64,000 nt of DNA from Micromonospora sp. MH99 (GTDB taxonomy: Bacteria; Actinomycetota; Actinomycetes; Mycobacteriales; Micromonosporaceae), in contig NZ_MUZA01000030.1 of the NCBI RefSeq assembly GCF_021442385.1, positions 1 through 64,000 of the forward strand, written 5' to 3'. The stretch's first letter is position 1; the number at the start of each line of letters is the position of its first letter. The notes under the pieces are model-generated. The model made no database searches and was not told the origin of the DNA. It was given only the letters and a program-made list of their open reading frames with translations. Made by a program: the position numbers and the translations under genes. This document shows, piece after piece, positions 29,120-38,006 of this stretch.

Positions 29120-29857
29120 TCACTGGTACGACCTCCTGCGGTCCGGCGGCGGGATCTCGGCGCCCTTGTACTCGACAGGCACGCCACCGAGCGGGTAGTC
29201 CTTGCGCTGCGGGTGGCCCTCCCAGTCGTCCGGCATGAGGATCCGGGTCAGGTTGGGGTGGCCGTCGAAGACGATGCCGAACATGTCGTACGCCTCCCGC
29301 TCCTGCCAGTCCGCGGTCGGGTAGATGGCGGTGACGCTGGGCAGGTGCGGAGCTTCGACGGAGACCGCGGCCTCCAGCCGGATCCGACGTCGGTAGGTCA
29401 TCGAGGTGAGCAGGTAGACCACATGCAGCCGGCGCTCGTCGGCGCCGAGGTAGTCCACCCCGGACACCGAGGAGCACAGCTCGAAGCGCAACGCCAGGTC
29501 GTCCCGCAGCACCTGGCAGACCTCGGCGATCCGCTCCGGGCGGACGTGCAGGGTCAGCTCGCCCCGGTCGACGACCACCTTCTCGATCGCGTCGCCGAAG
29601 GCCGGGTACGCCTCTTCGAGAGCGTCGCGGACCTCGTCGAAGTAGCCCCCGTACGGGCGGGACGCCTCCTCGATGGGCTGGCGCTGGCGGACCAGGCCGC
29701 CGTAGCCGGACACGTCGCCCGTGCCCTGGTTGCCGAACATGCCGCGCCCCGCCGGGCTGGACGGCGGGTACTCGGCCGGGGCGGTGCCTCTGGCGCCGGC
29801 CGGGGTGACCGGCACCGGCACACCCCCGTCGTTGGTCCTGTCGTTCGGTGCGGTCAC
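29120..29857 (-). CDS. nuoC: NADH-quinone oxidoreductase subunit C
   Basis: This is a 245-residue peripheral-arm subunit of the 30-kDa family. The signature [23 protein letters not shown] is present as [18 protein letters not shown], with [15 protein letters not shown] near the end. The first 75 residues are a disordered Gly/Pro-rich extension that is common in actinobacteria. The GTG at 29857 lies 8 bases after GGAGGG supplied by intergenic repeat copy D. Confidence 0.96.
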   Translation of the reverse strand: MTAPNDRTNDGGVPVPVTPAGARGTAPAEYPPSSPAGRGMFGNQGTGDVSGYGGLVRQRQPIEEASRPYGGYFDEVRDALEEAYPAFGDAIEKVVVDRGELTLHVRPERIAEVCQVLRDDLALRFELCSSVSGVDYLGADERRLHVVYLLTSMTYRRRIRLEAAVSVEAPHLPSVTAIYPTADWQEREAYDMFGIVFDGHPNLTRILMPDDWEGHPQRKDYPLGGVPVEYKGAEIPPPDRRRSYQ

Positions 29858-29912
29858 TGCGCCTGCCCTCCGTTCGCGCCTGCGGGGCTCCGCTTCGCTG
29901 CACTCCTCGCGC
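29858..29912 (-). repeat. nuo intergenic repeat, copy D (short form, nuoB/nuoC)
   Basis: These 55 bases fill the gap from the nuoB stop to the nuoC start. They read GCGCGAGGAGTGCAGCGAAG, then GCCCCGCAGGCGCGAACGG and AGGGCAGGC, almost the same as copy B. Confidence 0.88.
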
Positions 29913-30590
29913 TCACTTGGGGCCCCGCTGCGCGTGAAGGTGGTTCTGGGCGTTCATCCAGTTCTCGATCCGCAACTGCTCCTCGCGCCCCTCGCGGACC
30001 GCCTGGGTCCACTCGGCACGCCGGGCCTTGTCGTTGCGGTACGAGGACGGCATGGAGCCGTACGGCACTACCGGAACGTCGCCGCGCTCCTGGCGGGCCG
30101 CCAGCATCTTGCGACCGTTCGGGCCCAGCGGCTCATACATGATCTTCTCGCGGAGCTTGAGGATCGCGTCGATGAGCATCTCCGGCCGGGGCGGGCAGCC
30201 GGGCAGGTACATGTCGACAGGCACGACGTGGTCGACGCCCTGGACGATCGCGTAGTTGTTGAACATGCCGCCGCTGCTGGCGCAGACGCCCATGGAGAGC
30301 ACCCAGCGGGGCTCGGCCATCTGGTCGTAGATCTGGCGCAGCACCGGCGCCATCTTCTGGCTCACCCGGCCGGCCACGATCATCAGGTCGGCCTGCCGGG
30401 GCGAGGCCCGGAAGACCTCCATGCCCCAGCGGCCCATGTCGTAGTGCGGACCACCGGCGGCCATCATCTCGATGGCGCAGCAGGCCAGGCCGAAGGTGGC
30501 GCCCCACACGGACGACTTCCGGGACCAGTTGACCAGCTTCTCCACCGAGGTGAGCAGGACGCCGGCGGGGAGCTTCTCCTCGATGCCCAT
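29913..30590 (-). CDS. nuoB: NADH-quinone oxidoreductase subunit B
   Basis: This is a 225-residue subunit that holds cluster N2, the last electron carrier before quinone. The ligands are Cys37 and Cys38 (LACCAIEM), Cys103 (GVCASSGG) and Cys132 (GCPPRPE). I chose the ATG at 30590 ([11 protein letters not shown]), 14 bases after the nuoA stop, with GGAACG upstream. The C-terminal 60 residues are a charged extension. The stop codon runs straight into intergenic repeat copy D. Confidence 0.97.
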   Translation of the reverse strand: MGIEEKLPAGVLLTSVEKLVNWSRKSSVWGATFGLACCAIEMMAAGGPHYDMGRWGMEVFRASPRQADLMIVAGRVSQKMAPVLRQIYDQMAEPRWVLSMGVCASSGGMFNNYAIVQGVDHVVPVDMYLPGCPPRPEMLIDAILKLREKIMYEPLGPNGRKMLAARQERGDVPVVPYGSMPSSYRNDKARRAEWTQAVREGREEQLRIENWMNAQNHLHAQRGPK

Positions 30591-30604
30591 CTGACGTTCC
30601 TTCC

Positions 30605-30970
30605 TCAGTCCCAGTCCAGGCCGCCGCGCCGCCACACATAGGCGTACGCGACGAAGACCGCGACGATGAACAGGACCATCTCCACGAAGCCGAAGATCGG
30701 CAGAGCGTCGAACGAGACCGCCCAGGGGTAGAGGAAGATGATCTCGATGTCGAAGACGATGAAGAGCATCGCCGTCAGGTAGAACTTGATCGGGAACCGG
30801 CCGCCGCCGACCGGCTGGGGGCTGGGCTCGATGCCGCACTCGTAAGCCTCGAGTTTGGCCTTGTTGTAGCGACGTGGACCGGCGAAGCGGGCGGCGCCGA
30901 CAGAGAACAGCGAGAACGCCGCGGCGAGGGCGAACAGCCCGATGATCGGTGCGTAAGGCGAGAGCGACAT
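30605..30970 (-). CDS. nuoA: NADH-quinone oxidoreductase subunit A
   Basis: This is a 121-residue membrane subunit with three helices and the quinone-site loop [11 protein letters not shown]. It is the first gene of nuo. The ATG at 30970 follows AGGAGA with a 6-base spacer. The 135 bases upstream (30971-31105) separate it from menJ on the same strand and should contain the nuo promoter, but no -35/-10 pair is convincing by eye; a TAGTGT hexamer on the minus strand near 31015-31025 is the best -10 candidate. Confidence 0.96.
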   Translation of the reverse strand: MSLSPYAPIIGLFALAAAFSLFSVGAARFAGPRRYNKAKLEAYECGIEPSPQPVGGGRFPIKFYLTAMLFIVFDIEIIFLYPWAVSFDALPIFGFVEMVLFIVAVFVAYAYVWRRGGLDWD

Positions 30971-31105
30971 CGTTTTCTCCTGCTCGTCCTTCCCTGCCCT
31001 CGGTGCTTGACGAAAATCACACTATTCACGTCCCTCGCGGTGGCTGCCGGCGGGGGTCGATCTTTGTCGGCGTCGGGGCTGTGACCAGCACCGATGCCGT
31101 CCTGC

Positions 31106-32383
31106 TTACACAGCTGGCGCGGCCTTCGTCATCGCGTTGATGACCCGGTCCATCGCGTCCCCGCCACGGGGGTCGGTCAGATTGGCCAACAGCTTGAGCA
31201 CGAAACGCATCAGCGTCGGGTGCGGCATGCCGTGTTTGGTGGCGATCCGCATGATCTCGGGGCGGCCGATCAGCTTCACGAAGATGCCGCCGAGCCGGTA
31301 GTAGCCGCCGAGGCGGGCCTTCAGCTCGTTCGGGTACGCCATCAGGGCCCGCTCGCGCTCCGGCCCGGCGGGACGCGCGAGGGCCTGCACCGCCACCTCC
31401 GCGGCCAGCTCGCCGGACTCCATGGCGTACGCGATGCCTTCGCCGTTGAAGGGGTTGACCATCCCGCCGGAGTCGCCGACGAGCAGAACGCCGCGGGTGT
31501 AGTGCGGCACCCGGTTGAAGCCCATCGGCAGCGCGGCGCCGAGGATCGGACCGTCGGCGTTGGCCTCGTCGGTCATGCCCCAGTCGGCGGGCGTGTTCGC
31601 CAGCCAGTCGGTGAGCAGCCGGCGGTAGTTGGTCTTGCCGAACGCGGACGACGAGTTGAGCACGCCGAGGCCGACGTTGACCCGCCCGTCACCGAGGCCG
31701 AAGATCCAGCCGTACCCGGGCAGCAGGTTGTCGCCGCTGTCCTTGCTGCGCAGCTCCAGCCACGACTCCAGGTAGTCGTCGTCGTGCTTCACCGGGGAGT
31801 GGTAGTAGCGGCGGACGGCCACGCCGATCGGCCGGTCCTCCCGCTTGGCAAGCCCCAGCGCGAGCGGGAACCGGCCGGACACCCCGTCGGCCGCCACGAC
31901 CAGCGGGGCGTGGAAGGTGGCGGGCTCCTTGCCGGGCCCCACCTCCGCCTCGACGCCGGTCACCCGGCCGTCGCCGTCGAGCACCGGGCCCAGCACGTTG
32001 ACGTTGGTCCGCAGTTTGGCGCCGGCCGCCACCGCCCGCTGGGCGAGCAGGTCGTCGAAGTCCAGTCGGGTGCGGACCAGGCCGTAGTTGGGGAAGCTGG
32101 CCAGCTCGGGCCAGTCCAGTTCCAGCCGTACGCCGCCGCCGATCACCCGCAGGCCCTTGTTGTGCAGCCAGCCGGCCTCGGGCGAGGTGTCCACGCCCAT
32201 CCGGATGAGCTGGCGCACCGCGCGCGGGGTCAGCCCGTCGCCGCAGACCTTCTCCCGGGGGAACTCGGTCTTCTCCAACACCAACACCCGAACGCCGTGC
32301 CGGGCCAGGTGGTACGCAGTTGCCGATCCACCGGGACCGGCGCCAACGACGATGACGTCGGCGTCGTGTTCCACCGCGGTCAT
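31106..32383 (-). CDS. menJ: Geranylgeranyl reductase family oxidoreductase, likely menaquinone reductase
   Basis: This is a 425-residue FAD-dependent reductase. The dinucleotide fold is at the N-terminus (VIVVGAGPGGSATAYHLARHG); KVCGDGLTPRAV and the second FAD contact GDSGGMVNPFNGEGIAYAM are conserved. The ATG at 32383 follows GGAGGAGG. The family reduces isoprenoid double bonds. Its position between menG and complex I, with a polyprenyl synthase nearby, resembles the MenJ (Rv0561c) neighbourhood of M. tuberculosis, where the enzyme saturates one unit of the menaquinone side chain. Reduction of another prenyl lipid remains possible. Confidence 0.8.
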   Translation of the reverse strand: MTAVEHDADVIVVGAGPGGSATAYHLARHGVRVLVLEKTEFPREKVCGDGLTPRAVRQLIRMGVDTSPEAGWLHNKGLRVIGGGVRLELDWPELASFPNYGLVRTRLDFDDLLAQRAVAAGAKLRTNVNVLGPVLDGDGRVTGVEAEVGPGKEPATFHAPLVVAADGVSGRFPLALGLAKREDRPIGVAVRRYYHSPVKHDDDYLESWLELRSKDSGDNLLPGYGWIFGLGDGRVNVGLGVLNSSSAFGKTNYRRLLTDWLANTPADWGMTDEANADGPILGAALPMGFNRVPHYTRGVLLVGDSGGMVNPFNGEGIAYAMESGELAAEVAVQALARPAGPERERALMAYPNELKARLGGYYRLGGIFVKLIGRPEIMRIATKHGMPHPTLMRFVLKLLANLTDPRGGDAMDRVINAMTKAAPAV

Positions 32384-32437
32384 TCGCGCCTCCTCCCGCA
32401 CGCTCGTGAAATGCTTCACAAGCCAGACGGGACGAGT

Positions 32438-32455
32438 GTATGACCGGCGTCATAC
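32438..32455. promoter_or_regulatory. Perfect palindrome at the menJ promoter
   Basis: GTATGAC and GTCATAC are perfect 7-base arms around CGGC, 55 bases before the menJ start. A TACACT -10 candidate for menJ on the minus strand overlaps the left arm (about 32435-32440). This is a likely operator; the regulator is unknown. Confidence 0.5.
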
Positions 32456-32522
32456 CTGCGCAGGATCAGGGGTACCTAACTCGCCGATGTGACACTTGGC
32501 GACCGTCCACAGCAGGCGACTG

Positions 32523-32747
32523 TCAGGCCGTTCGGGAGGCGTCCAGGCCCGCGTCGACCCGGATCGCCTCCGGCAGATGCTCTCGCAGCGCGCCGCCCGC
32601 CGCCCGGTCCAGCGCGGCCAGCACCTCCGCCACCACCTGCCGGACGTCCGCCGGATCCGCGCCGGCCAGCGCGCGCAACTGCGCGATGAGTTCGGCCGCG
32701 TCGTCGTCGGTGGCGGCCACCGGGTCCGCCGGGTCTGCTCCGGTCAT
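32523..32747 (-). CDS. Small hypothetical protein
   Basis: I do not recognise this 74-residue protein. It is acidic and mostly helical (DDAAELIAQLRALAG, VRQVVAEVLAALDRAAGGALREH), without a signal peptide or membrane helix. The ATG at 32747 is preceded by TACGCT six bases upstream, a -10 box that fits a leaderless message; a TTG at 32768 is the alternative. It lies between menJ and menG on the same strand. Codon use is like its neighbours, which supports real coding. Confidence 0.55.
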   Translation of the reverse strand: MTGADPADPVAATDDDAAELIAQLRALAGADPADVRQVVAEVLAALDRAAGGALREHLPEAIRVDAGLDASRTA

Positions 32748-32815
32748 GCCGACGAGCGTACGGGGCAAAGTGGACTAAAGTCGGATATTCCTGAAAGGCG
32801 TGGCCGTCTCGCGTG

Positions 32816-33526
32816 CTACTGACGGATCCCCCGGTGCAGCGCGACCACGCCGCCGGTCAGGTTGCGCCACGCCACCCGACCCCATCCGGCCGCCGCGACC
32901 CGCCCGGCCAGCGCGGCCTGGTCCGGCCAGGCCCGGACCGACTCGGCCAGGTAGACGTACGCCTCGGGGTTGCTCGACACCGTACGGGCGACCGCCGGAA
33001 GCGACCGCATCAGGTACGACAGGTAGACCGTCCGGAACGCCGGGTTGACCGGGGTGCTGAACTCGCACACCACCAGCCGTCCACCCGGCCGGGTGACCCG
33101 GGCCAGCTCGCGCAGGGCCGCGTCGGTGTCGTTGACGTTGCGCAGAGCGAAGGAGATGGTCACCGCGTCGAAGCTCGCGTCGGCGAACGGCAGTCGCAGC
33201 GCGTCCCCGGCCAGGAGCGGCACCTCGGGCCGGGCGCGCTTGCCCGCGTACAGCATGCCCAGCGACAGGTCGACCCCGACCGCGTACGCCCCGGACTGGG
33301 CCAGCTCGCGCGTCGAGACGCCGGTGCCCGCGCCCACGTCCAGCACCCGCTCGCCCGGCCGCAGCCCGAGCGCCGCCCGGGTGGCCCGACGCCAGGAGCG
33401 GTCCTGGCCCAGCGAGATCACGGTGTTGGTCAGGTCGTAACGCTCGGCCACGCCGTCGAACATCGCGGCGACCTCGTGCGGCTGCTTGTCCAGGCTGGCG
33501 CGCTGACCCTGCGGTGTACGGCTCAC
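32816..33526 (-). CDS. menG: Demethylmenaquinone methyltransferase
   Basis: This is a 236-residue SAM-dependent methyltransferase of the UbiE/MenG family, catalysing the last step of menaquinone synthesis. Motif I is [14 protein letters not shown]; the family signatures [19 protein letters not shown] and [21 protein letters not shown] are present. I chose GTG 33526 ([15 protein letters not shown]) with a G-rich site upstream. Together with menJ and the polyprenyl synthase it supplies the quinone that complex I reduces. Confidence 0.94.
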   Translation of the reverse strand: MSRTPQGQRASLDKQPHEVAAMFDGVAERYDLTNTVISLGQDRSWRRATRAALGLRPGERVLDVGAGTGVSTRELAQSGAYAVGVDLSLGMLYAGKRARPEVPLLAGDALRLPFADASFDAVTISFALRNVNDTDAALRELARVTRPGGRLVVCEFSTPVNPAFRTVYLSYLMRSLPAVARTVSSNPEAYVYLAESVRAWPDQAALAGRVAAAGWGRVAWRNLTGGVVALHRGIRQ

Positions 33527-33633
33527 CCGCCCCACTCTGCCAGCCACGTTCAAGCCCTCGGCCGCTGGGTCCGCGTACCCCGTGGCGACCGGAAGCGTCG
33601 ACGCGGCGGACGACCGCGCGGCCCGGCATGCGT

Positions 33634-33663
33634 GAGGGCGGGGTGGTCGTCCACCCCGCCCTC
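33634..33663 (-). terminator. Hairpin terminator after the first LPXTG gene
   Basis: A perfect 13-bp stem (GAGGGCGGGGTGG and its complement) with a TCGT loop lies 50 bases beyond the stop of the LPXTG gene at 33714, before menG. Confidence 0.65.
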
Positions 33664-33713
33664 GCGTCGTGCCTACGTCAGATCGTGCCCACGTCCGTCA
33701 GCTCGTGCCGACG

Positions 33714-34991
33714 TCAGTCGGTCGACTTCTCGTCGCCCGGGGCGACCAGGACGACCTTGCGACGACGGGAGAGCACCAGCAGCGCCCCGCCCGCGAGCAG
33801 GATCAGACCGCCGATGCCGCCGATCAGGCCGGCCTGCACACCGGTCACCGGCAGCCCACCGCCACCGGAACCACCGCCACCGGTGGTCGGCGACGTGGTC
33901 GTGCCCGGCGTCGTCGTGCCGCCCGGCGTCGGAGTAGCCGTCGGGGTGGCCGTCGGCGTCGGCGTGGCGGTCGGGGTCGGGGTCGGGGTCGGGGTCGGCT
34001 GCGCGCTCAGGTCGACGAAGACATCGAACTGCGCGGTGTTGTCCACCTCGTCGGTCTCGGTGAACGCCCGGCGCTGCGCGCTGGAGGCCACCTTCGGCTG
34101 CTCCTCGGGGCTGCCCTCGGCGGCCTCCAGGCCGGCGGCCCAGACGAACCCGGGCCGGAGCACCGGCTCGGTGACGTCGGCGCCGACCTTCACCCGCACG
34201 TCGGCGGTGTAGAACTGCCCCGGCTTCAGCACCACGCCGGTGTCCTCGCAGTACGCGTTCGCGAACCCACCCAGCGGCTGCTGCTCGACGCAGCCGTCCG
34301 GCAGCTCGGCGAAGGTGACGCCCGCCGGGAGGGTGATGCCGTACGCGACGCCGGTCGCCTTGCGGCTGCCGTCGTTGTAGACCGCCCAGTCCAGTGGCGC
34401 GGTCTCGCCGAGCTTGACCGGCTTGAGACCGGCCTCGCCGGCCTCGTCGCCGTCCACCGTCACGTCGGCGTAGACGTCCTGCACCCAGGAGGTCAGGTCG
34501 TAACCGGGCTTGGCGACGGTGATGTCGTGCCGCACGGTGTTGTCGCGCGGATTGGGGTCGGCGGTGGCCGAGCTGATGGTGACCACGAGCGTGCCGGCGT
34601 CACCGCGACCGCCGGTAGAGAAGATCGGGATGCCGAAGTCCTCGGTGGTGCCGGCCGCCAGATCGCCGAGCAGGCAGGTGAAGGTCGTTCCGGTGACGTC
34701 GCACCCGACCGGGATGAGCACGCCGACCTTGCGGTTCTTCAGGCCCTTCGTCTCCACGGTGACCCGGACGTCCTTGGCGTCGACAGTGCTGCGGGTGTTG
34801 TCGACCTGAAACTTGAACGGCTTCGCCTTGGCCGCCTTGACGCCCTGGGCCAGCTCGTAGCTGAGGGGCACCAGGGCCAGGTCGGCCTGGTCGGCGGCCT
34901 GCGCCGGGGCGGCAACGGTGGCCAGGCCACCGGCCGCGAGCAGTGCCACGACGCCGACACGAGCCAGCGTCGAGCGGTGGAAGGCTGTCAT
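33714..34991 (-). CDS. LPXTG-anchored secreted surface protein
   Basis: This is a 425-residue exported protein. It has a signal peptide (about 1-32, ending PAQA), extracellular beta-rich DUF11/CARDB-like repeats with paired cysteines (PVGCDVTGTTFTCLLG), a Thr/Pro-rich stalk (TPTPTPTPTATPTP), a Gly-rich linker, and at residue 380 the sorting signal LPVTG followed by a membrane helix and an RRRK tail. This predicts covalent attachment to the cell wall by a sortase. It shares its layout and the identical LPVTG sorting motif with the next gene upstream. No sortase gene is in the window. Its role is unknown. Confidence 0.82.
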   Translation of the reverse strand: MTAFHRSTLARVGVVALLAAGGLATVAAPAQAADQADLALVPLSYELAQGVKAAKAKPFKFQVDNTRSTVDAKDVRVTVETKGLKNRKVGVLIPVGCDVTGTTFTCLLGDLAAGTTEDFGIPIFSTGGRGDAGTLVVTISSATADPNPRDNTVRHDITVAKPGYDLTSWVQDVYADVTVDGDEAGEAGLKPVKLGETAPLDWAVYNDGSRKATGVAYGITLPAGVTFAELPDGCVEQQPLGGFANAYCEDTGVVLKPGQFYTADVRVKVGADVTEPVLRPGFVWAAGLEAAEGSPEEQPKVASSAQRRAFTETDEVDNTAQFDVFVDLSAQPTPTPTPTPTATPTPTATPTATPTPGGTTTPGTTTSPTTGGGGSGGGGLPVTGVQAGLIGGIGGLILLAGGALLVLSRRRKVVLVAPGDEKSTD

Positions 34992-35111
34992 CAGTCCCCC
35001 GGGGGGTAGGGAAGAAAGAATGGGTTGCGGAACGAGCGGACGTTATCGAAGGTCAAACTCCCCCGCCAGCCTGGGCGATGAAGTTCAACCGTCCGGACTG
35101 GACCGGGCAAA

Positions 35112-35149
35112 CGGTACGGGCGGGATGGTCACCCATCCCGCCCGTACCG
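35112..35149 (-). terminator. Hairpin terminator after the second LPXTG gene
   Basis: A perfect 17-bp stem (CGGTACGGGCGGGATGG and complement) with a 4-base TCAC loop lies 45 bases beyond the stop at 35195, so the two LPXTG genes are probably transcribed separately. Confidence 0.7.
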
Positions 35150-35194
35150 CCGTGCGTTATATGAACGGCCCGCCTGGGCCGATGGAGGACCTTC

Positions 35195-36406
35195 TCAGGC
35201 GGTCGGCCTCTCGTCGGCCGGCGCCACCAGGACCACCCGACGCCGCCGGGCGATCAGGAACATCACACCACCCGCGAGCAGCACGGCCACGCCGATTCCA
35301 CCGATGAGACCCGCCTTGGCGCCCGTCACCGGGAGGCCGCCGTCGCCGCCGCCGGTGCCGCCGCCGCCGTCGCCGCCGCCGGTGCCGCCCTTGGCGGCCA
35401 CGAGCACCGCGTACGCGTCGGTGTTGTCGGTGTCGTCGATGTCGCGCACCGCCGTGGCCTGCGCGGTCGTGGCGGCCTTGAGGAACGACGGGAGAGCCGA
35501 CTTCCGGGCGGCGAGGTTGGCGTTGGTCGCCGGCAGTTGGCCGATCGCGGCGACGGTGCCGTTGCCCCCCTGGAGAGCGACCGGCGCCTTGACGTTCGCG
35601 GCGACCTTGACCGGGAAGACGCCCACGAGAACATCCTGCGGCCCCAGCTGGATCAGCGGTGCGGGGCAGTTCGCGATCCGGCGGTCCGGCGAGTACGTGC
35701 ACTCCCGCAGGTCCTCAGTGAAGGTGACGCCGTTCGGCAGGGTGAGGTCGAGCTTGACGCCGTCGGCGATCACGTCGCCCTGGTTGATGATCTCGACGAG
35801 CACCTCGGTCTCGGTGCCGGGCGTGAGCAGCGGGGGCTGCTCCGACGGCGAGACCTGGAACTTGACGTCCGGCACGACGATGCCCATGTCGACGCCGCTC
35901 TCGTCGGTCAGCACGAGGTCGGCGGACGCCGCGTTGTTGCCCGGCGTGGTGTCGTCCTCGGATTCGAGCGCGAACGTGAGCGGAGCCGTGTACGGCAGCT
36001 CAGCGCCCTGCTCGGCCTTGAACATGATGATCGGGATCTCGATGGTCTCACCGGGAGCGGGGACCTCGTCGTCCTGGATGCGGCAGGTGATGTTCACCGG
36101 ACGCTCGGCGCCGTCGATGGTGCACGGCGTGTCGGCCAGCGGCACCACCTCGACGCGGTCGAAGTCGACCTTCGAGACGTCGAGCTTGATCAGGAAGTTG
36201 CTCGGGGTGCCGGGCCCGTTGTTCATGATCTTGGCAAACGCCACCTTGGCCTCGGCGCCCGCCGCGACTTTGGTGCCTGCCAACGCGACCGACAGGTCGG
36301 TGGGGGTGCCGGCGGCGTGCGCCGGGACCCCAAAAGCGGTGAGAGCGCAGGACGCGAGGAGCGCCGCCGCGCCGAGCCGCGCCAGCGGCCGGTTACGGTA
36401 GATCAT
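35195..36406 (-). CDS. LPXTG-anchored secreted surface protein, paralogue
   Basis: This 403-residue exported protein resembles its downstream neighbour: a signal peptide (1-32), two CARDB/DUF11-like beta domains with cysteine pairs (TPCTIDGAERPVNITC, RECTYSPDRRIANC), a Gly/Asp-rich linker, LPVTG at residue 358, then a membrane helix and RRRR. The C-terminal 46 residues are close to those of the 33714-34991 protein (GLIGGIG, LLAGG, RRVVLVAP), showing duplication. The ATG at 36406 has only a weak ribosome site. The ligand or role is unknown. The 217 bases upstream, to the mqnC stop, hold no recognised feature. Confidence 0.82.
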   Translation of the reverse strand: MIYRNRPLARLGAAALLASCALTAFGVPAHAAGTPTDLSVALAGTKVAAGAEAKVAFAKIMNNGPGTPSNFLIKLDVSKVDFDRVEVVPLADTPCTIDGAERPVNITCRIQDDEVPAPGETIEIPIIMFKAEQGAELPYTAPLTFALESEDDTTPGNNAASADLVLTDESGVDMGIVVPDVKFQVSPSEQPPLLTPGTETEVLVEIINQGDVIADGVKLDLTLPNGVTFTEDLRECTYSPDRRIANCPAPLIQLGPQDVLVGVFPVKVAANVKAPVALQGGNGTVAAIGQLPATNANLAARKSALPSFLKAATTAQATAVRDIDDTDNTDAYAVLVAAKGGTGGGDGGGGTGGGDGGLPVTGAKAGLIGGIGVAVLLAGGVMFLIARRRRVVLVAPADERPTA

Positions 36407-36623
36407 GAAGGGTCCGCCCGTGAGTGAAGGATGGGTTCGGGCGGGGACGTTAGCGGGCCTCGATCAACCCCGCAGCCCCGAACCCGGCTTATCCGGGCGC
36501 GGCGGCGCGAGCGAATCGAGAATTGTCCAGATTGATGGCGGCTGTGGCCCCCGATCGGCGACAGCTGTCGGGGCAACGTTCACCCAATCGATACCTGTGG
36601 ACCTGGCCCGATCACCCGAACGG

Positions 36624-37808
36624 TCAACGGGCGTCGACAAGTGGCAGCGATTTCCCGGCGCCGCCGCCGGGCAGCGCGATCGAGGAGAAGTGCGAGACCA
36701 CGCGCTCGTCGGTCGGGTCGTCGGCAGGCGTGTGGTGCACGGCGAGCCGGTTGTAGAGGGTGTCCCGCTGGGCCGGGATCCGGTCGGCGGAGCGGATCAT
36801 GCCGATCAGCTCGTGCAGGTTGGAGCGGTGCCGGGCGCCGGCCGAGGAGATGACGTTCTCCTCCAGCATGATCGAGCCGAGGTCGTCCACGCCCATGTGC
36901 AGCGACAACTGCCCGACGTCCTTGCCGGTGGTCAGCCAGGACGCCTGCAGGTGCGGCACCGTCTCGAAGAAGAGCCGGGCCACCGCGACCAGGCGCAGGT
37001 ATTCCAAGGTGGTCGCCTGGGTGCGGCCCTTGAGGTGGTTGTTCTCCGGCTGGTACGTCCACGGGATGAACGACCGGAACCCACGGGTGCGGTCCTGCAC
37101 GTCGCGGATCATCCGCAGGTGCTCGATCCGCTCGGCGTGCGTCTCACCGGTGCCCATCATCATGGTCGCGGTCGACTCGACGCCCTGCCGGTGGGCCAGC
37201 TCCATGACCTCCAGCCAACGCTCACCCGACTCCTTGAGCGGGGCGATGGCCCTGCGCGGGCGCTCGGGCAGCATCTCCGCACCGGCGCCGGCGATGGAGT
37301 CCAGGCCGGCGGCCTTGATCCGGGCGATGGCCTCGTCCAGGCTCACGCCGGAGACCTTGGCCATGTGCAGGATCTCGCTCGGCCCGATCGAGTGGATGAC
37401 GAGCTGCGGGTACGCCTGCTTGACCGAGGAGAACAGCTCCTCGTAGTACTCGACGCCGTAGTCCGGGTGGTGGCCGCCCTGGAGCATCACCTGGGTCGCG
37501 CCCAGCTCGACCGCCTCGCCGCAGCGACGCAGGATCTCCTCGGTGGGGTGGGTCCACCCCTCGGCGTGCTTCGGCGTCCGGTAGAACGCACAGAACTTGC
37601 ACGCCGTCACGCAGACGTTCGTGTAGTTGATGTTGCGGTCGATCAGGTACGTGACGACGTTGTCCGGGTAGCGCCGCCGGCGCACCGTGTCCGCCGCCTC
37701 GCCCAACGCGTGGAAGGGCGCCTCGGTGTAGAGCAGCAGGGCCTCCTCGGGCGTGATCCGCCCGCCGTCCGCGCCACGCTGCAGGATGTCGTCGATCTCC
37801 CGGCTCAC
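36624..37808 (-). CDS. mqnC: Cyclic dehypoxanthinyl futalosine synthase
   Basis: This is a 394-residue radical SAM enzyme of the futalosine route to menaquinone; it cyclises dehypoxanthine futalosine. The [4Fe-4S] motif is Cys66, Cys70, Cys73 (CVTACKFC). QVMLQGGHHPDYGVEYYEEL, SGERWLEVMELAHRQGV and TMMMGTGET segments fit MqnC rather than MqnE. I chose GTG 37808, which follows GGAGG with a 7-base spacer. Together with mqnA (44174) and mqnE (right edge) it shows that this organism makes menaquinone from chorismate by the futalosine pathway. Confidence 0.95.
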   Translation of the reverse strand: MSREIDDILQRGADGGRITPEEALLLYTEAPFHALGEAADTVRRRRYPDNVVTYLIDRNINYTNVCVTACKFCAFYRTPKHAEGWTHPTEEILRRCGEAVELGATQVMLQGGHHPDYGVEYYEELFSSVKQAYPQLVIHSIGPSEILHMAKVSGVSLDEAIARIKAAGLDSIAGAGAEMLPERPRRAIAPLKESGERWLEVMELAHRQGVESTATMMMGTGETHAERIEHLRMIRDVQDRTRGFRSFIPWTYQPENNHLKGRTQATTLEYLRLVAVARLFFETVPHLQASWLTTGKDVGQLSLHMGVDDLGSIMLEENVISSAGARHRSNLHELIGMIRSADRIPAQRDTLYNRLAVHHTPADDPTDERVVSHFSSIALPGGGAGKSLPLVDAR

Positions 37809-38006
37809 CGTCACGCCTCCGAGCCTACGCCCGCCCCGCGCCCTCTTCCGGACGGGTGCGGACTGCTGTGATGCGCTCCGCACACCCCGGGTTCGGGGGC
37901 CAGCGCGCGGCGCGGCCGTCCTGACTGCCCCGTCAGTGGGGCAGTTCGACAGGCTCTGCATCGACCGTGGACCGTCCGGCACCCCGCCCGGTCCGCGGGC
38001 CGACCG

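Noticed and set aside
31000-31030. TTGACG on the plus strand near 31004 as a promoter
   Set aside because: The only TATTCA-like -10 lies 10 bases away, too close, and no plus-strand gene follows.
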